DNA from: Lentzea terrae
GTDB lineage: Bacteria; Actinomycetota; Actinomycetes; Mycobacteriales; Pseudonocardiaceae
Length of the DNA: 64,000 bases
NCBI RefSeq assembly: GCF_003265345.1
Contig: NZ_QFWW01000008.1
Coordinates: forward strand, 291,440 to 355,439
Direction of reading: 5' to 3'
Shown one piece after another: positions 16,615-24,842 of this stretch. Made by a program: the position numbers and the translations under genes. Under the pieces are notes generated by a model that was given only the letters and a program-made list of their open reading frames with translations, searched no databases and had not been told where the DNA came from. Position 1 is the stretch's first letter. Every line of letters starts with the position of its first letter.

Positions 16615-17820
16615 ATGTTTGTGGATGTGGCTGGGCAGGTGAAGCGGGCGTTCAAGTTCCGCTTCTATCCGAGCGAGGCGCAGGCGGTGGAGTTGTCGCG
16701 CACGTTCGGGTGTGTCCGCAAGGTGTACAACCTGGCGTTGCAGGCCCGCTCGGAGGCGTGGACACAGCGCCGCGAACGGGTGGGCTACGAGGCCACGTCG
16801 GCGTTGCTGACCGTGTGGAAGCGCACCGAGGAGCTGGCGTTTCTGGCTGAGGTGTCGTCGGTGCCGTTGCAGCAGGCGTTGCGGCATCTGCAGACGGCTT
16901 TCGGCAATTTCTGGGCGAAGCGGGCGCGGTTTCCGCGGTTCAAGTCGCGGAAGAAGTCGCACGCCAGTGCGGAGTACACGCGGTCGGCGTTCCGCTGGTG
17001 TGACGGCAGGTTGACGCTGGCGAAGATGGCTGAGCCGCTGGACATCCGCTGGTCGCGGCCACTGCCCGAGGGAGTGGTGCCGTCGACGGTGAGGGTGTCG
17101 CGGGACGCGGCGGGGCGGTGGTTCGTGTCCCTGCTGTGTGAGGATCCTGGCGTGACGCCGTTGCCCGCCACGGATGCGGTGGTGGGGATCGATGTCGGGC
17201 TTGATCATCTGCTGGTGTTGTCGACCGGGGAGAAGATCGGCAATCCCCGGCACGAGCGCCGGGACCGGACGGCGCTGGCGAAGGCGCAGCGGGTGTTGTG
17301 CCGCAAGCAGAAGGGCAGCAGCAACCGGGTCAAGGCCCGCGTCAAGGTCGCTCGTGTGCACGCCCGGGTCGTCGACCGGCGCACGGACTTCCTGCACAAG
17401 ATCACTACTCGGCTCGTGCGCGAGAACCAAACGCTCGTGATCGAGGATCTGGCGGTGTCGAACATGGTCGGCAACCACCGCTTGGCCCGTGCGATCAATG
17501 ACGCGGGCTGGCGGCAGTTCCGGCAGCAGTTGCAGTACAAAGCGGACTGGTACGGGCGGCAAGTGGTCGTGGTGGATCGCTGGTTCCCGTCGTCCAAGCT
17601 GTGCTCGGCCTGCGGCGCGCTCGCGGCGGCGATGCCGCTGCACGTGCGCACGTGGACCTGCGGCTGCGCTGTGACCCATGATCGGGATGTGAACGCGGCA
17701 CGCAACATCCTGGCCGCCGGGCTGGCGGTGACGGTCTGTGGAGCCGGTGTAAGACCTCAACGGAATCCTCCGGGCGGGCAGTCGGTGACGAAGCAGAAAA
17801 CCCCGCGGCGCGAGCCGTAG
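16615..17820 (+). CDS. tnpB: TnpB RNA-guided nuclease (IS605 accessory protein)
   Basis: A full-length 401-residue TnpB. The N-terminal region (VKRAFKFRFYPSEAQAVEL, CVRKVYNLAL) is the OrfB helix-turn-helix. The RuvC-like residues are all present: Asp193 in GIDVGLD, Glu277 in VIEDLAV, Asp358 in HDRDVNAARN. The zinc ribbon begins CSACG near residue 338 but its second half is CGC instead of the usual CxxC. TnpB proteins are omega-RNA-guided DNA nucleases that help retain the element. The omega-RNA would come from the 3' end of the gene and the right end, making the 3' end of the TfuA gene (bases after 17852) its natural guide. No tnpA is nearby. Confidence 0.9.
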   Translation: MFVDVAGQVKRAFKFRFYPSEAQAVELSRTFGCVRKVYNLALQARSEAWTQRRERVGYEATSALLTVWKRTEELAFLAEVSSVPLQQALRHLQTAFGNFWAKRARFPRFKSRKKSHASAEYTRSAFRWCDGRLTLAKMAEPLDIRWSRPLPEGVVPSTVRVSRDAAGRWFVSLLCEDPGVTPLPATDAVVGIDVGLDHLLVLSTGEKIGNPRHERRDRTALAKAQRVLCRKQKGSSNRVKARVKVARVHARVVDRRTDFLHKITTRLVRENQTLVIEDLAVSNMVGNHRLARAINDAGWRQFRQQLQYKADWYGRQVVVVDRWFPSSKLCSACGALAAAMPLHVRTWTCGCAVTHDRDVNAARNILAAGLAVTVCGAGVRPQRNPPGGQSVTKQKTPRREP

Positions 17821-17854
17821 GAATCCCTTCGTTCACGAGGGGAGGAAGTCAAGG
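17821..17854 (+). repeat. IS605-type right end with hairpin and TCAA cleavage site
   Basis: GAAT at 17821 precedes a hairpin (CCCTTCGT at 17825-17832 pairing with ACGAGGGG at 17835-17842, one G-T pair), then AGGAAG and TCAA at 17849-17852. The TCAA, read on the minus strand, gives the TGA stop of the TfuA gene, so the element appears to supply that stop codon. The same layout recurs at 61398-61426. Confidence 0.65.
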
Positions 17855-19192
17855 TGTCACCTGTTTCGCGGGCACGGCCTTGCGGAACTGTTGTCTCAGG
17901 AAATAGGGGCGGAGGGCCGCGACCGCGGAGCTGACGGTCTCGAAGCCCCGATCGCGTGCGGCGGCGAGCAACGTTTCCGGATCCTCGCCGACCCGCCAGG
18001 TCTCGGCCAGCTGCCGCCGGATCACCGCGGCCTTGATCCGCTCGATCCCCATGCTCTGCCGGTTGGCCATTTCGGCGTTGACGACGTGGGACTCGGCGAC
18101 CGCCGCCTTGGCTTGCGGGTCGTCCGCCAGGTCGGCCGCCGCTTCCACCAGGTCGCTCGCCATCCTCGGCATTCGGTAGGACCGCGTGAGCGCCAGCAGG
18201 AGTTGGTCGCGGTCGGGCAGCCGGTCGTGTTCGTCCCGGGTGAGCCAGTACCGCAACTGATCCGCGGTGAGACTGGCCGGCCTGACACCGTGAGCGCTCG
18301 CGGCCACCAGCGCACAGGTGCTCAGATCGTCGCTGAGGTTCGGTGCTGTCTCGGCGATGCGAGCGAGTGCGAAGGACCGCCATCTCTCCGGGAAACCGGG
18401 GTGGTAGATCTGTTGGTACTTGGCGACCATCGCCGGTGACACGTGCTTTCCGGCCACGACGTCACCGGTGAAGTTCGCCTCCCAGTCGTACAGGAACCGG
18501 TTGCGCCAGTCCGGTGAGAACGTCCATTCCAGGTGCCTGGGCACGGTCAGTTCGTCGATCCGGGCCAGCGTGTCCGCGGCGTCATCGGCTTTGACATCAC
18601 GGACTTCCGGGTGGTCGTCCAGGAAGGCGCGGAACGCGGCGACGGCGGACCGGTCGGCGGCGTCCTGCGCCGCCAACTCGATCGCCGGCCACACGCGTTC
18701 GGTGTAGTGCAGCGAACTGGCGATGCGAATCACGGCATCTCCCTGCTGTGGCAGGAGAACACCGCGATCCGCGGCCACCGCGACCGCGTGCCGGATGTTG
18801 ACCAGCGGCACGCTGAGCACCCGGTACCGCGGACCTTCGGTGTGGGTGATCGCGACCTCGTCGTCCCCGTTGATCACGCCGTCCCGGTAGAGACCGAACA
18901 CGGTGCCGTGGCCGATCATTCCGAAGGGGTGCAGCTCGGCGGCACGCAGCGCGCCCATGCTCGCACAGCCGATGACCCTGGTTCCCGCGGCGAGCACAGC
19001 GAGGATTTCCTTGTGCCGCACCGAGGCGTTCTGGTGGTAGTAGCCGTCGACGACCACTGCGGTGTCGCCGGGACCGAGATCGAGCCGCAGCAGGTCGCCG
19101 TGCGCGGCAGGGGGATGGATCGTCGCGTCCGCGATGATCGACAGCACCTGCTCGGCGGACAACGTCGGGCCGACGAAGACGTGTACGGGCAT
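17849..19192 (-). CDS. TfuA-domain protein (YcaO partner, thioamide formation)
   Basis: A 447-residue protein. The N-terminal 200 residues carry the TfuA signature: VHVFVGPTLSAEQVLS at the start, GYYHQNASVRHKEILAVL, CASMGALRAAELHPFGMIG near residue 72 and DGVINGDDEVAITH. The C-terminal 240 residues are helical and not recognisable, longer than minimal TfuA proteins. TfuA is thought to handle sulfide (or its carrier) for YcaO thioamidation. The start ATG at 19192 has AAGGAG 6 bases upstream and lies 8 bases after the peptidase stop. Its own stop codon is at the junction with the tnpB element, so the original C-terminus may have been slightly different. Confidence 0.88.
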   Translation of the reverse strand: MPVHVFVGPTLSAEQVLSIIADATIHPPAAHGDLLRLDLGPGDTAVVVDGYYHQNASVRHKEILAVLAAGTRVIGCASMGALRAAELHPFGMIGHGTVFGLYRDGVINGDDEVAITHTEGPRYRVLSVPLVNIRHAVAVAADRGVLLPQQGDAVIRIASSLHYTERVWPAIELAAQDAADRSAVAAFRAFLDDHPEVRDVKADDAADTLARIDELTVPRHLEWTFSPDWRNRFLYDWEANFTGDVVAGKHVSPAMVAKYQQIYHPGFPERWRSFALARIAETAPNLSDDLSTCALVAASAHGVRPASLTADQLRYWLTRDEHDRLPDRDQLLLALTRSYRMPRMASDLVEAAADLADDPQAKAAVAESHVVNAEMANRQSMGIERIKAAVIRRQLAETWRVGEDPETLLAAARDRGFETVSSAVAALRPYFLRQQFRKAVPAKQVTP

Positions 19193-19200
19193 GGGTCTCC

Positions 19201-21300
19201 TTAGCTGTGCTGTCTCCCCAAACCGAGCTGGCCGGCGAAGAAGGTGAAGGTGTCGGCCATCACCTCGACAGCCCGGGACCGTGCCCGCAGGCCGTGGCCG
19301 ACGTCCTGCTCGGCACGCAGCAGAATCGGCCGGTCGCTGCTGGACGCGTGCTGCAGCGCGGCGCACATCTTGCGAGCGTGCGACGGATCGACGCGAGTGT
19401 CGCCGTCGAACACCTGGAACAACACAGCCGGATACGCGGTACCGGAACGAACCTGGTGGTACGGCGAGTAGGACAGCAGCCATTCGAACTGCTCCGGATC
19501 CTCGGCGGTGCCGTACTCGGCGCGCCAGGACGGGCCGAGCCCGAACCGCTCGTAGCGGACCATGTCCAGCAAAGGCGCGTTGCACACCACCGCGGCGAAC
19601 TTCTCCGGGTGCTGGGCGAGTACCGCGCCCACCAGCAGGCCGCCGTTCGAGCCACCGAAGATCCCGAGTTGCTCCTCGGTCGTCCAGCCGCCTTCGATCA
19701 GCCAGTCGGCGGCCGCGACGAAGTCGTCGAAGCTGTTCTGCTTGCGGGCTCGGCTCCCCGAGCGATGCCAGTCCTCGCCTTCCTCGCCTCCGCCGCGGAT
19801 GTTCGCGATCACGTACACCCCGCCTGCTCGCACCCAGGCCAGGGCCAGCGGCGAGTAGTCCGGCGCCATCGGGAAGCTGAAGCCGCCGTAGCCCGCGAGG
19901 ATCGCGGGCCGCGGCCGGTCGGCCACACCCGAGGACGAGATCACGAACATCCGTACCGGGGTGCCGTCCTTCGACGGGTAGACGACTTGCCGGGTGTGAA
20001 TCTTCGGTACGTCCGGAATGGACGGACGGCCCACCTTCCGGACCGCCGCGGTGCGTGCGTCGTAGCTGTACACCGTCAGCGGCGTGGCGAAATCGGTGTA
20101 GGTGAACCAAGCTTCGTGACCACCGGCGGCGCGGTCGACCACGTGTCGTACCCAACCTTTGCCGGGCAAAGGAACCGTGCCGACCTGGCTGCCGTCGCGC
20201 AGACTGTGCACCGACATCTCGCTCACCGCGTGCCTGGCGCGCACGACGATGGCGAGCGGCGGGTCCAACTCGGCGCCGTCGAGCACGGCGATGTCGGTCA
20301 TGACAGCGGTCGAGTCCTCGCCGACCAGGTCCGGCCAGGGGCCGTCGGCCATGGTCGCGGGGGTGGCGGTGGCCAACCGGCCGTGCCCGGCGTCCCGTTC
20401 GGTGAGGATCGGGATCTGCTCGTCAGGTTCGGTTCCGACTCGGATGTAGGGCACCGTTCGTGCGTCCACACCGGACTGGACCACGCGGAGTTTCGGGTCC
20501 TCCGGCGCGGTCTCGGACAAGTCCGCCAGCCACAGATCGGTCCGGCGGGCGGTGCCGCCAGCGGCGCTGATGACCAGCCACCGTCCGTCGGCCGTCAGCG
20601 TCACCCCGTAGTAGTCAGCTTTCTCACGGCCGGTTCCGAAGATGAGTACGTCGGAATCCGGATCAGTGCCGACGCGATGCAGGTAGACCCTGCGGTGGTA
20701 GTGCTGCTCGCCTGCCGGGACGGCGTCGGCGGGCAGCCGCCGCACGTAGTAGAACGCCGTCCCGCCTGGCAGCCAGGCGACGGGTGTGCGCCGGACCCGG
20801 TCGATCGGCCCGTCCACGACCTGGCCGGTCGCCACGTCGAGCACTCGCAGTCCGCCGTCTTCCACGCCGCCACCGGCCAGTTGGTAGGCGAGCAGGTCCC
20901 CCTCAACCGATGGATGCCAGCACTCCAGCGTCGTCGTCCCGGTCGGATCGATGCGCATGGGGTCGAGCAGTGTCGTCTCACTGCCGTCCGAGTCCAGCAC
21001 GAAGACCACGGCGTGTTCCTGGTCGGCTCCGCGCCGGGCGAGGAACATCCGGTCTCCGCGCGGGCGCGGCAGGGTGTGGATGTCGAACGAGAAGAGCTCG
21101 GCGAGTTGCCTGCTCAGGCGCTCGCGGTCCGGCCAGTTGGCGCGCTCCTGCTGGAAGAGCGCCTCCTGGGCGGCCCGCCACGTGCGCGTACGGGGATCGG
21201 CCACGTCCTCCAGCCAGCGGTACGGATCGGCGATCTGGTGGCCGTGCACCATCTCCACCAGATCCAGCCGATCGGCGCTGGGATAGTCCCTGGCGGTCAT
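19201..21300 (-). CDS. Prolyl oligopeptidase family (S9A) serine peptidase
   Basis: A 699-residue enzyme of standard S9A length. The start (YPSADRLDLVEMVHGHQIAD, PYRWLED) matches the family N-terminus, the middle 350 residues form the beta-propeller, and the C-terminal hydrolase has GGSNGGLLVGAVL (Ser near 550), DGDTRVDPSHARKM (Asp near 636) and DVGHGLRARS (His near 668). No signal peptide is present, so it acts in the cytoplasm. In class III lanthipeptide clusters such peptidases remove leaders after proline; here HELTP-like text in the precursor offers one Pro directly before the HSCGC core. It overlaps the JmjC stop by ATGA. Confidence 0.92.
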   Translation of the reverse strand: MTARDYPSADRLDLVEMVHGHQIADPYRWLEDVADPRTRTWRAAQEALFQQERANWPDRERLSRQLAELFSFDIHTLPRPRGDRMFLARRGADQEHAVVFVLDSDGSETTLLDPMRIDPTGTTTLECWHPSVEGDLLAYQLAGGGVEDGGLRVLDVATGQVVDGPIDRVRRTPVAWLPGGTAFYYVRRLPADAVPAGEQHYHRRVYLHRVGTDPDSDVLIFGTGREKADYYGVTLTADGRWLVISAAGGTARRTDLWLADLSETAPEDPKLRVVQSGVDARTVPYIRVGTEPDEQIPILTERDAGHGRLATATPATMADGPWPDLVGEDSTAVMTDIAVLDGAELDPPLAIVVRARHAVSEMSVHSLRDGSQVGTVPLPGKGWVRHVVDRAAGGHEAWFTYTDFATPLTVYSYDARTAAVRKVGRPSIPDVPKIHTRQVVYPSKDGTPVRMFVISSSGVADRPRPAILAGYGGFSFPMAPDYSPLALAWVRAGGVYVIANIRGGGEEGEDWHRSGSRARKQNSFDDFVAAADWLIEGGWTTEEQLGIFGGSNGGLLVGAVLAQHPEKFAAVVCNAPLLDMVRYERFGLGPSWRAEYGTAEDPEQFEWLLSYSPYHQVRSGTAYPAVLFQVFDGDTRVDPSHARKMCAALQHASSSDRPILLRAEQDVGHGLRARSRAVEVMADTFTFFAGQLGLGRQHS

Positions 21301-22208
21301 CCGAGCCCGGCCAACCGCGGTTGCGCCGGAGCCGCCAGCTTGTCGTTGTGCTCAGCCAGGTAGTCGCGCAGCGGGTGATCCCGGATCAGCTGGTTGAGGC
21401 ACTCGATCAGCGCCTTCTCATGTCGCGCGACGTCCTCGTCCGTGTCTGTCTTCGGAATGTCCACACGGAACGGAGCGGCGTGCCGAGCACGAGTGGACAG
21501 CCATTTCAGATAGGCGAGCCCGGTCTGGCTCTGGAACCCGTAACTGAGGTGCAGGCTGGTCCCTCCGGTGCCACGCACCCCGTGGTACCAGCCGCGGGGA
21601 AGGTAGAGCACGTCGCCAGGGGACAGGACGCCGGACCACTCGGGCTCGTCGGGGCGGGTGTTGTCGGGGTCGGTCTTCGCGTCGATCGGGTTCACGGTGC
21701 CCGGACCGTAGACGTCCCAGTGCTTCGAGCCTTCCACCTGCACCACGAGCACGTCGACCACGTCCCAGTGCGGCGGGAACGCCGGGATGTTCCCGGCCGT
21801 CGCGTACATGTGGGTCTGCACGATCTCGCCGACGGCGGCGGACAGCTCCCATGCGGTCCGGCCGATCGCGGGTTCCATCTCGTCGATGTTGTCGATCATC
21901 AGCGTCGCCCCGCCTCGCAGGATCTCTCGCAGCCGGGCCAGATCGACCAACGGCGCGTCCTTGCGGCGCGGCGAAGACTCCTGATCGAGGTACCGCTGGG
22001 GATTGACCGCGCGGCCCGCTGTCTGGACGACCTTCACCTTCGGTGGGCTCAGCCGCTGGTTGATCATCAACGCGGCGATGCTGTCCCACGAGACCAGTGA
22101 CTCGACGTCGGAACGGGGAAGCCGGCCGTGCAGCCGTCGTTCACCCAGTGCGGCACGGAAAGCGGCGCGACCGCCCCACTGGTCGATCAGGTTGTCGAAG
22201 AACGTCAT
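21297..22208 (-). CDS. JmjC/cupin-8 Fe(II), 2-oxoglutarate oxygenase
   Basis: A 303-residue ribosomal-oxygenase-like JmjC protein. The first iron motif is FPPHWDVVDVLVVQVEG (His and Asp near residues 146-148), with KHWDVYGPG downstream, and the distal His lies in LPRGWYHGVRGTGGTSLHLS near 208. Family members hydroxylate side chains of proteins or peptides. Within this operon the likely substrate is the precursor peptide (beta- or ring hydroxylation of His, Asp, Asn or Tyr). Its start overlaps the exporter stop (ATGA) and its stop overlaps the peptidase start (ATGA). Confidence 0.88.
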   Translation of the reverse strand: MTFFDNLIDQWGGRAAFRAALGERRLHGRLPRSDVESLVSWDSIAALMINQRLSPPKVKVVQTAGRAVNPQRYLDQESSPRRKDAPLVDLARLREILRGGATLMIDNIDEMEPAIGRTAWELSAAVGEIVQTHMYATAGNIPAFPPHWDVVDVLVVQVEGSKHWDVYGPGTVNPIDAKTDPDNTRPDEPEWSGVLSPGDVLYLPRGWYHGVRGTGGTSLHLSYGFQSQTGLAYLKWLSTRARHAAPFRVDIPKTDTDEDVARHEKALIECLNQLIRDHPLRDYLAEHNDKLAAPAQPRLAGLG

Positions 22209-23449
22209 GGTGACTCTCCTGTCCGGACGTGTGACTGGCTGGGGCTGGGTGCCGCGAGGAACCCCGGCGTCCGGAACGTCGGCAGGCATGCGGCGGTGGC
22301 CAAGGCGGCGAGCGCGGCGAGGACGATCAGTGTGTTGCGCGCGCCGGTGACGTCGAGCAGGAAGCCGGTCAGCAGCGGCCCGAGCGCCGCAAGACCGGAC
22401 ATCAGCAGATCGGCGGCTGAGGCGACCCGGCCCTGCAGTTCGTCTGGTGCACCAAGCAGCATGGCCTTGCCGACCACGACGCCGCCGGTTGGCGACAACA
22501 CGAACGCCACTGCGAGGACAGCACCCACAGCCCAGGGCGCCGAGGTGAAAACGAGCACGGTGGTCGTGATGACCCAGCCGACGCCAAGGCCGATGAACAC
22601 AGCGGGAACGGGGAACCGGTGCAAGACGGCGGGCGCGACGGCGGCACCTGCCACCGCTCCGACGCCGACGCAGGCGAGCAGGAACCCGATCGCGGTGGCC
22701 GACCGTCCGTGTGCTTCAGCGGTCACCACGACGACCAGCACGACGGACACCGAGATCATGTTCACCACGCCCGCGAAGGTGAGCACGTTGCGCAGTGTCC
22801 GGCGGCGCAGCAACCAGCGGACGCCCGCGGACAACCGCCGGTCCGGCACACGAGCGGGCTGTGGCTGGCGGAGCGGCGTTTTGATCCGCGCCACCATCAG
22901 CGCCGACACCAGGTACGAGATCGCGTCGGCGACGAACGGAACCAGCCTGTGCAGGCTGAACAACCAGCCGCCCAGCGCGGGACCGATCAGCGAGACCGCC
23001 GCCGCTCGCGACTGACTGCGGGACAGCGCAACGGTGAGCTGGTCGGCCGGCACCATTTGCCGGACCGCGACCGCAGCGGCCGGGCGGAACACCGCGCCGG
23101 CAGCGCCCTCGACGACCGCGACGAGAAGGATGTGGACGTACCCGGGACCGCCGAGCAGTGCCGCGACGGGGATGCTCGCCAGCACGACAGCCCGGACGAG
23201 GTCGCTGCCGAGCATGATCCGGCGCCGGTCGCACCGGTCGACGACAGTTCCGGCGGGTAGCCGGCAGATCAACCGGGTCGCCAGTGACGCGGACGCGATC
23301 CCACCGGCCTGCGCCGCCGTACCGCCGAGGGCGAGAACCAGCAGCGGGTAGGCGACCAGCGAAAGCTGGGTGCCCAGATCCGATGCGGCCTGGCCGATCC
23401 AGTACCGGCGGAAGTCCACGTTGTCCCGAAGCGGGCCGTGCCTGGTCAT
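22205..23449 (-). CDS. MFS transporter (EntS-like exporter)
   Basis: A 414-residue, 12-helix major facilitator. The N-terminus (DNVDFRRYWIGQAASDLGTQ) and the loop RLPAGTVVDRCDRRRIM are typical of the EntS/MFS_3 exporters that export siderophores and small peptides. It overlaps the radical SAM stop and the JmjC start by 4 bases each (ATGA). The inferred role is export of the finished peptide and self-protection. Confidence 0.88.
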   Translation of the reverse strand: MTRHGPLRDNVDFRRYWIGQAASDLGTQLSLVAYPLLVLALGGTAAQAGGIASASLATRLICRLPAGTVVDRCDRRRIMLGSDLVRAVVLASIPVAALLGGPGYVHILLVAVVEGAAGAVFRPAAAVAVRQMVPADQLTVALSRSQSRAAAVSLIGPALGGWLFSLHRLVPFVADAISYLVSALMVARIKTPLRQPQPARVPDRRLSAGVRWLLRRRTLRNVLTFAGVVNMISVSVVLVVVVTAEAHGRSATAIGFLLACVGVGAVAGAAVAPAVLHRFPVPAVFIGLGVGWVITTTVLVFTSAPWAVGAVLAVAFVLSPTGGVVVGKAMLLGAPDELQGRVASAADLLMSGLAALGPLLTGFLLDVTGARNTLIVLAALAALATAACLPTFRTPGFLAAPSPSQSHVRTGESP

Positions 23450-24645
23450 GGCGACGACTGACCGGCCGTGCTGTCGAGCCGTCCCATGTCGTGCAGGTAG
23501 TCGAGAATCCTGGCGTCAACCGCGTCGGAGAATCTGGTGATCTCACTCTGGTCGGCGTTGCGCGCACCGTAACCGCAGGCGACCCACCGCCCGTCGACCT
23601 GGTTCGCCGGCAGGTAACCGGAATCGACCGACCCGATCTCCCAGCCGGGCTTGCCCGCCGACTCCCAGCAGCTGTACAGGGTGCCGTCCGCGTTGACCAC
23701 GGCACCCAACCGGCCGTCCCGAAATCCACAGGACAGGCAGGGCCGGGCAGGCTTCGGCCGGCTCACCTGGAATCCCAGCTCGGTCGCCCGCACGGTCCAG
23801 CCGACCACCTCGTCGATCAACTCCGACTCGCGTTCGGCGGTGCTGTCGAACCCGATGCCCGTGTCGTAGATCAGGGCGAAGTAGATGTTGCACCGCGCCG
23901 GGTCCACGCGCCGCCCGATCTGCTCGATCAGCTCGGGGATGCCGTTCCGGTTGCGCTGGCTGACGTTCACGCGCAGGTCCCAGCGCAGCGAGGTCACCTC
24001 GTTGGCTGCCGCGATGTTCGACAGGATCGCGTCGAACGTGCCCGTGCCGGACCGGCGGACCCGCGTCTGGTCGTGTTCGATCTGGTTGCCGTCGAACGTG
24101 ATCTGCACGCTGCCCAGCCCGAGCGCGGCCAGTTCCTGAGCGAGCTCGGGGGTCAGCAGTGTCCCGTTCGACGTCATGTGAGCCGAACTGAGGCCGTGGT
24201 CCGCGGCGAGTTCGAGCAGATCCCGGCAGCCGGCCGGGTTGAGCAGGGGCTCGCCGCCGAAGAGGTGGACGTCGAGTTTGTCCAAACCGGACTCGGCCAT
24301 CTTGCCCGAGACGAATCGCAGGATTCGGCCCGCGGTCCGGCGGTCCAGCGACACCGTGGCGATGCGCGGGGGCCGGCTGCCCCCGGTCGGGTCGGGCGCG
24401 GTGTTCTGGAAACAGTAGGCGCAACCGAGGTTGCAGGCCGATGCGGTCAGAACGGTCAGGGCGTAAGCCGGACGCGGGGCCGGACCGTTCACCCCCATGG
24501 CGTTCAGCCGATGCTCGACAACGGAGCGCAACCGCCCGCCGCTGTCCACAGCCGCGTCGCCGAGCAGCAACAGCTTGTGCCCGCCGAGGTACCACCAGCC
24601 GCGGGCACCTTTCAACAGCCGGGGGACGTAGAGCGCGTCTTGCAT
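23446..24645 (-). CDS. Radical SAM peptide-modifying enzyme with partial SPASM/twitch domain
   Basis: A 399-residue protein. The radical SAM cluster motif is ASACNLGCAYCFQN (Cys71, Cys75, Cys78), followed by HLFGGEPLLNP and SNGTLLTPELAQ typical of the peptide maturases. The C-terminal domain has CLSCGFRDGRLGAVV followed by NADGTLYSCWESAG, matching the first half of a SPASM domain (CxxC...GxxxxC), but the usual Cx2Cx5Cx3C tail is absent; one more Cys occurs in WVACGYGA. The N-terminal 60 residues may hold precursor recognition. Likely chemistry is a thioether, C-C or epimerisation step on the core. Start ATG 24645 with GGAG upstream; 84 bases downstream of the precursor gene. Confidence 0.9.
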   Translation of the reverse strand: MQDALYVPRLLKGARGWWYLGGHKLLLLGDAAVDSGGRLRSVVEHRLNAMGVNGPAPRPAYALTVLTASACNLGCAYCFQNTAPDPTGGSRPPRIATVSLDRRTAGRILRFVSGKMAESGLDKLDVHLFGGEPLLNPAGCRDLLELAADHGLSSAHMTSNGTLLTPELAQELAALGLGSVQITFDGNQIEHDQTRVRRSGTGTFDAILSNIAAANEVTSLRWDLRVNVSQRNRNGIPELIEQIGRRVDPARCNIYFALIYDTGIGFDSTAERESELIDEVVGWTVRATELGFQVSRPKPARPCLSCGFRDGRLGAVVNADGTLYSCWESAGKPGWEIGSVDSGYLPANQVDGRWVACGYGARNADQSEITRFSDAVDARILDYLHDMGRLDSTAGQSSP

Positions 24646-24660
24646 CGGTCGACTCCGATT

Positions 24661-24716
24661 CTTCGGTGCGAAGCAAAGGCCGGGACCGCTACCAGAGCTC
24701 GGCATCGACCCCGGCC
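24661..24716 (-). promoter_or_regulatory. Hairpins between precursor and radical SAM genes (attenuator candidate)
   Basis: GGCCGGG (24678-24684) pairs with CCCGGCC (24710-24716) around a 25-base loop, and a small perfect hairpin CTTCG-GTG-CGAAG lies at 24661-24673. They lie downstream of the precursor stop and before the enzyme start. Such structures often let the peptide message accumulate above the enzyme messages. Confidence 0.4.
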
Positions 24717-24729
24717 GTCGGTGCACAGA

Positions 24730-24840
24730 TCAGTTCTCGGCGTAGCAGCCGCAGGAGTGCGGCGTGAGCTCGCCGTCATCCCAGTCGTTGTAGGACATGA
24801 CGTTCAGGATGACGTCGGCAATGGCCTGCTCGTCCAACAT
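24730..24840 (-). CDS. RiPP precursor peptide, 36 residues
   Basis: The peptide starts MLDEQAIADVILNVMSYND, followed by WDDGEL, and ends TPHSCGCYAEN. An excellent ribosome site, AAGGAGGT, lies 6 bases before the ATG at 24840. The first 15 residues form an acidic amphipathic helix suited to a leader; the last 10 hold the only two Cys (CxC), a His and a Tyr, suited to a core. It sits directly between the SARP regulator and the radical SAM gene and is too short for most gene callers. A Pro at residue 27 immediately before HSCGC fits the neighbouring prolyl oligopeptidase. Thioamidation (YcaO/TfuA), radical SAM crosslinking at Cys and JmjC hydroxylation are inferred from the operon. Confidence 0.85.
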   Translation of the reverse strand: MLDEQAIADVILNVMSYNDWDDGELTPHSCGCYAEN

Positions 24841-24842
24841 GG

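Larger units (their letters stand above)
16486..17854 (+). mobile_element. IS200/IS605-type (IS1341-like, tnpB-only) element inserted in RiPP operon
   Basis: The element holds one gene, tnpB, and no Y1 transposase tnpA. Its right end has the layout seen in the IS608 family: GAAT (17821-17824), a hairpin, then TCAA (17849-17852). The left boundary is uncertain; two hairpins near 16493-16537 lie just upstream of the YcaO ribosome site. The element is antisense to the flanking YcaO and TfuA genes and so splits the RiPP operon. Confidence 0.7.

Noticed and set aside
24730..24840. Precursor as a lanthipeptide
   Set aside because: No LanM/LanKC/LanB gene in the window, although an S9A peptidase like those in class III clusters is present.
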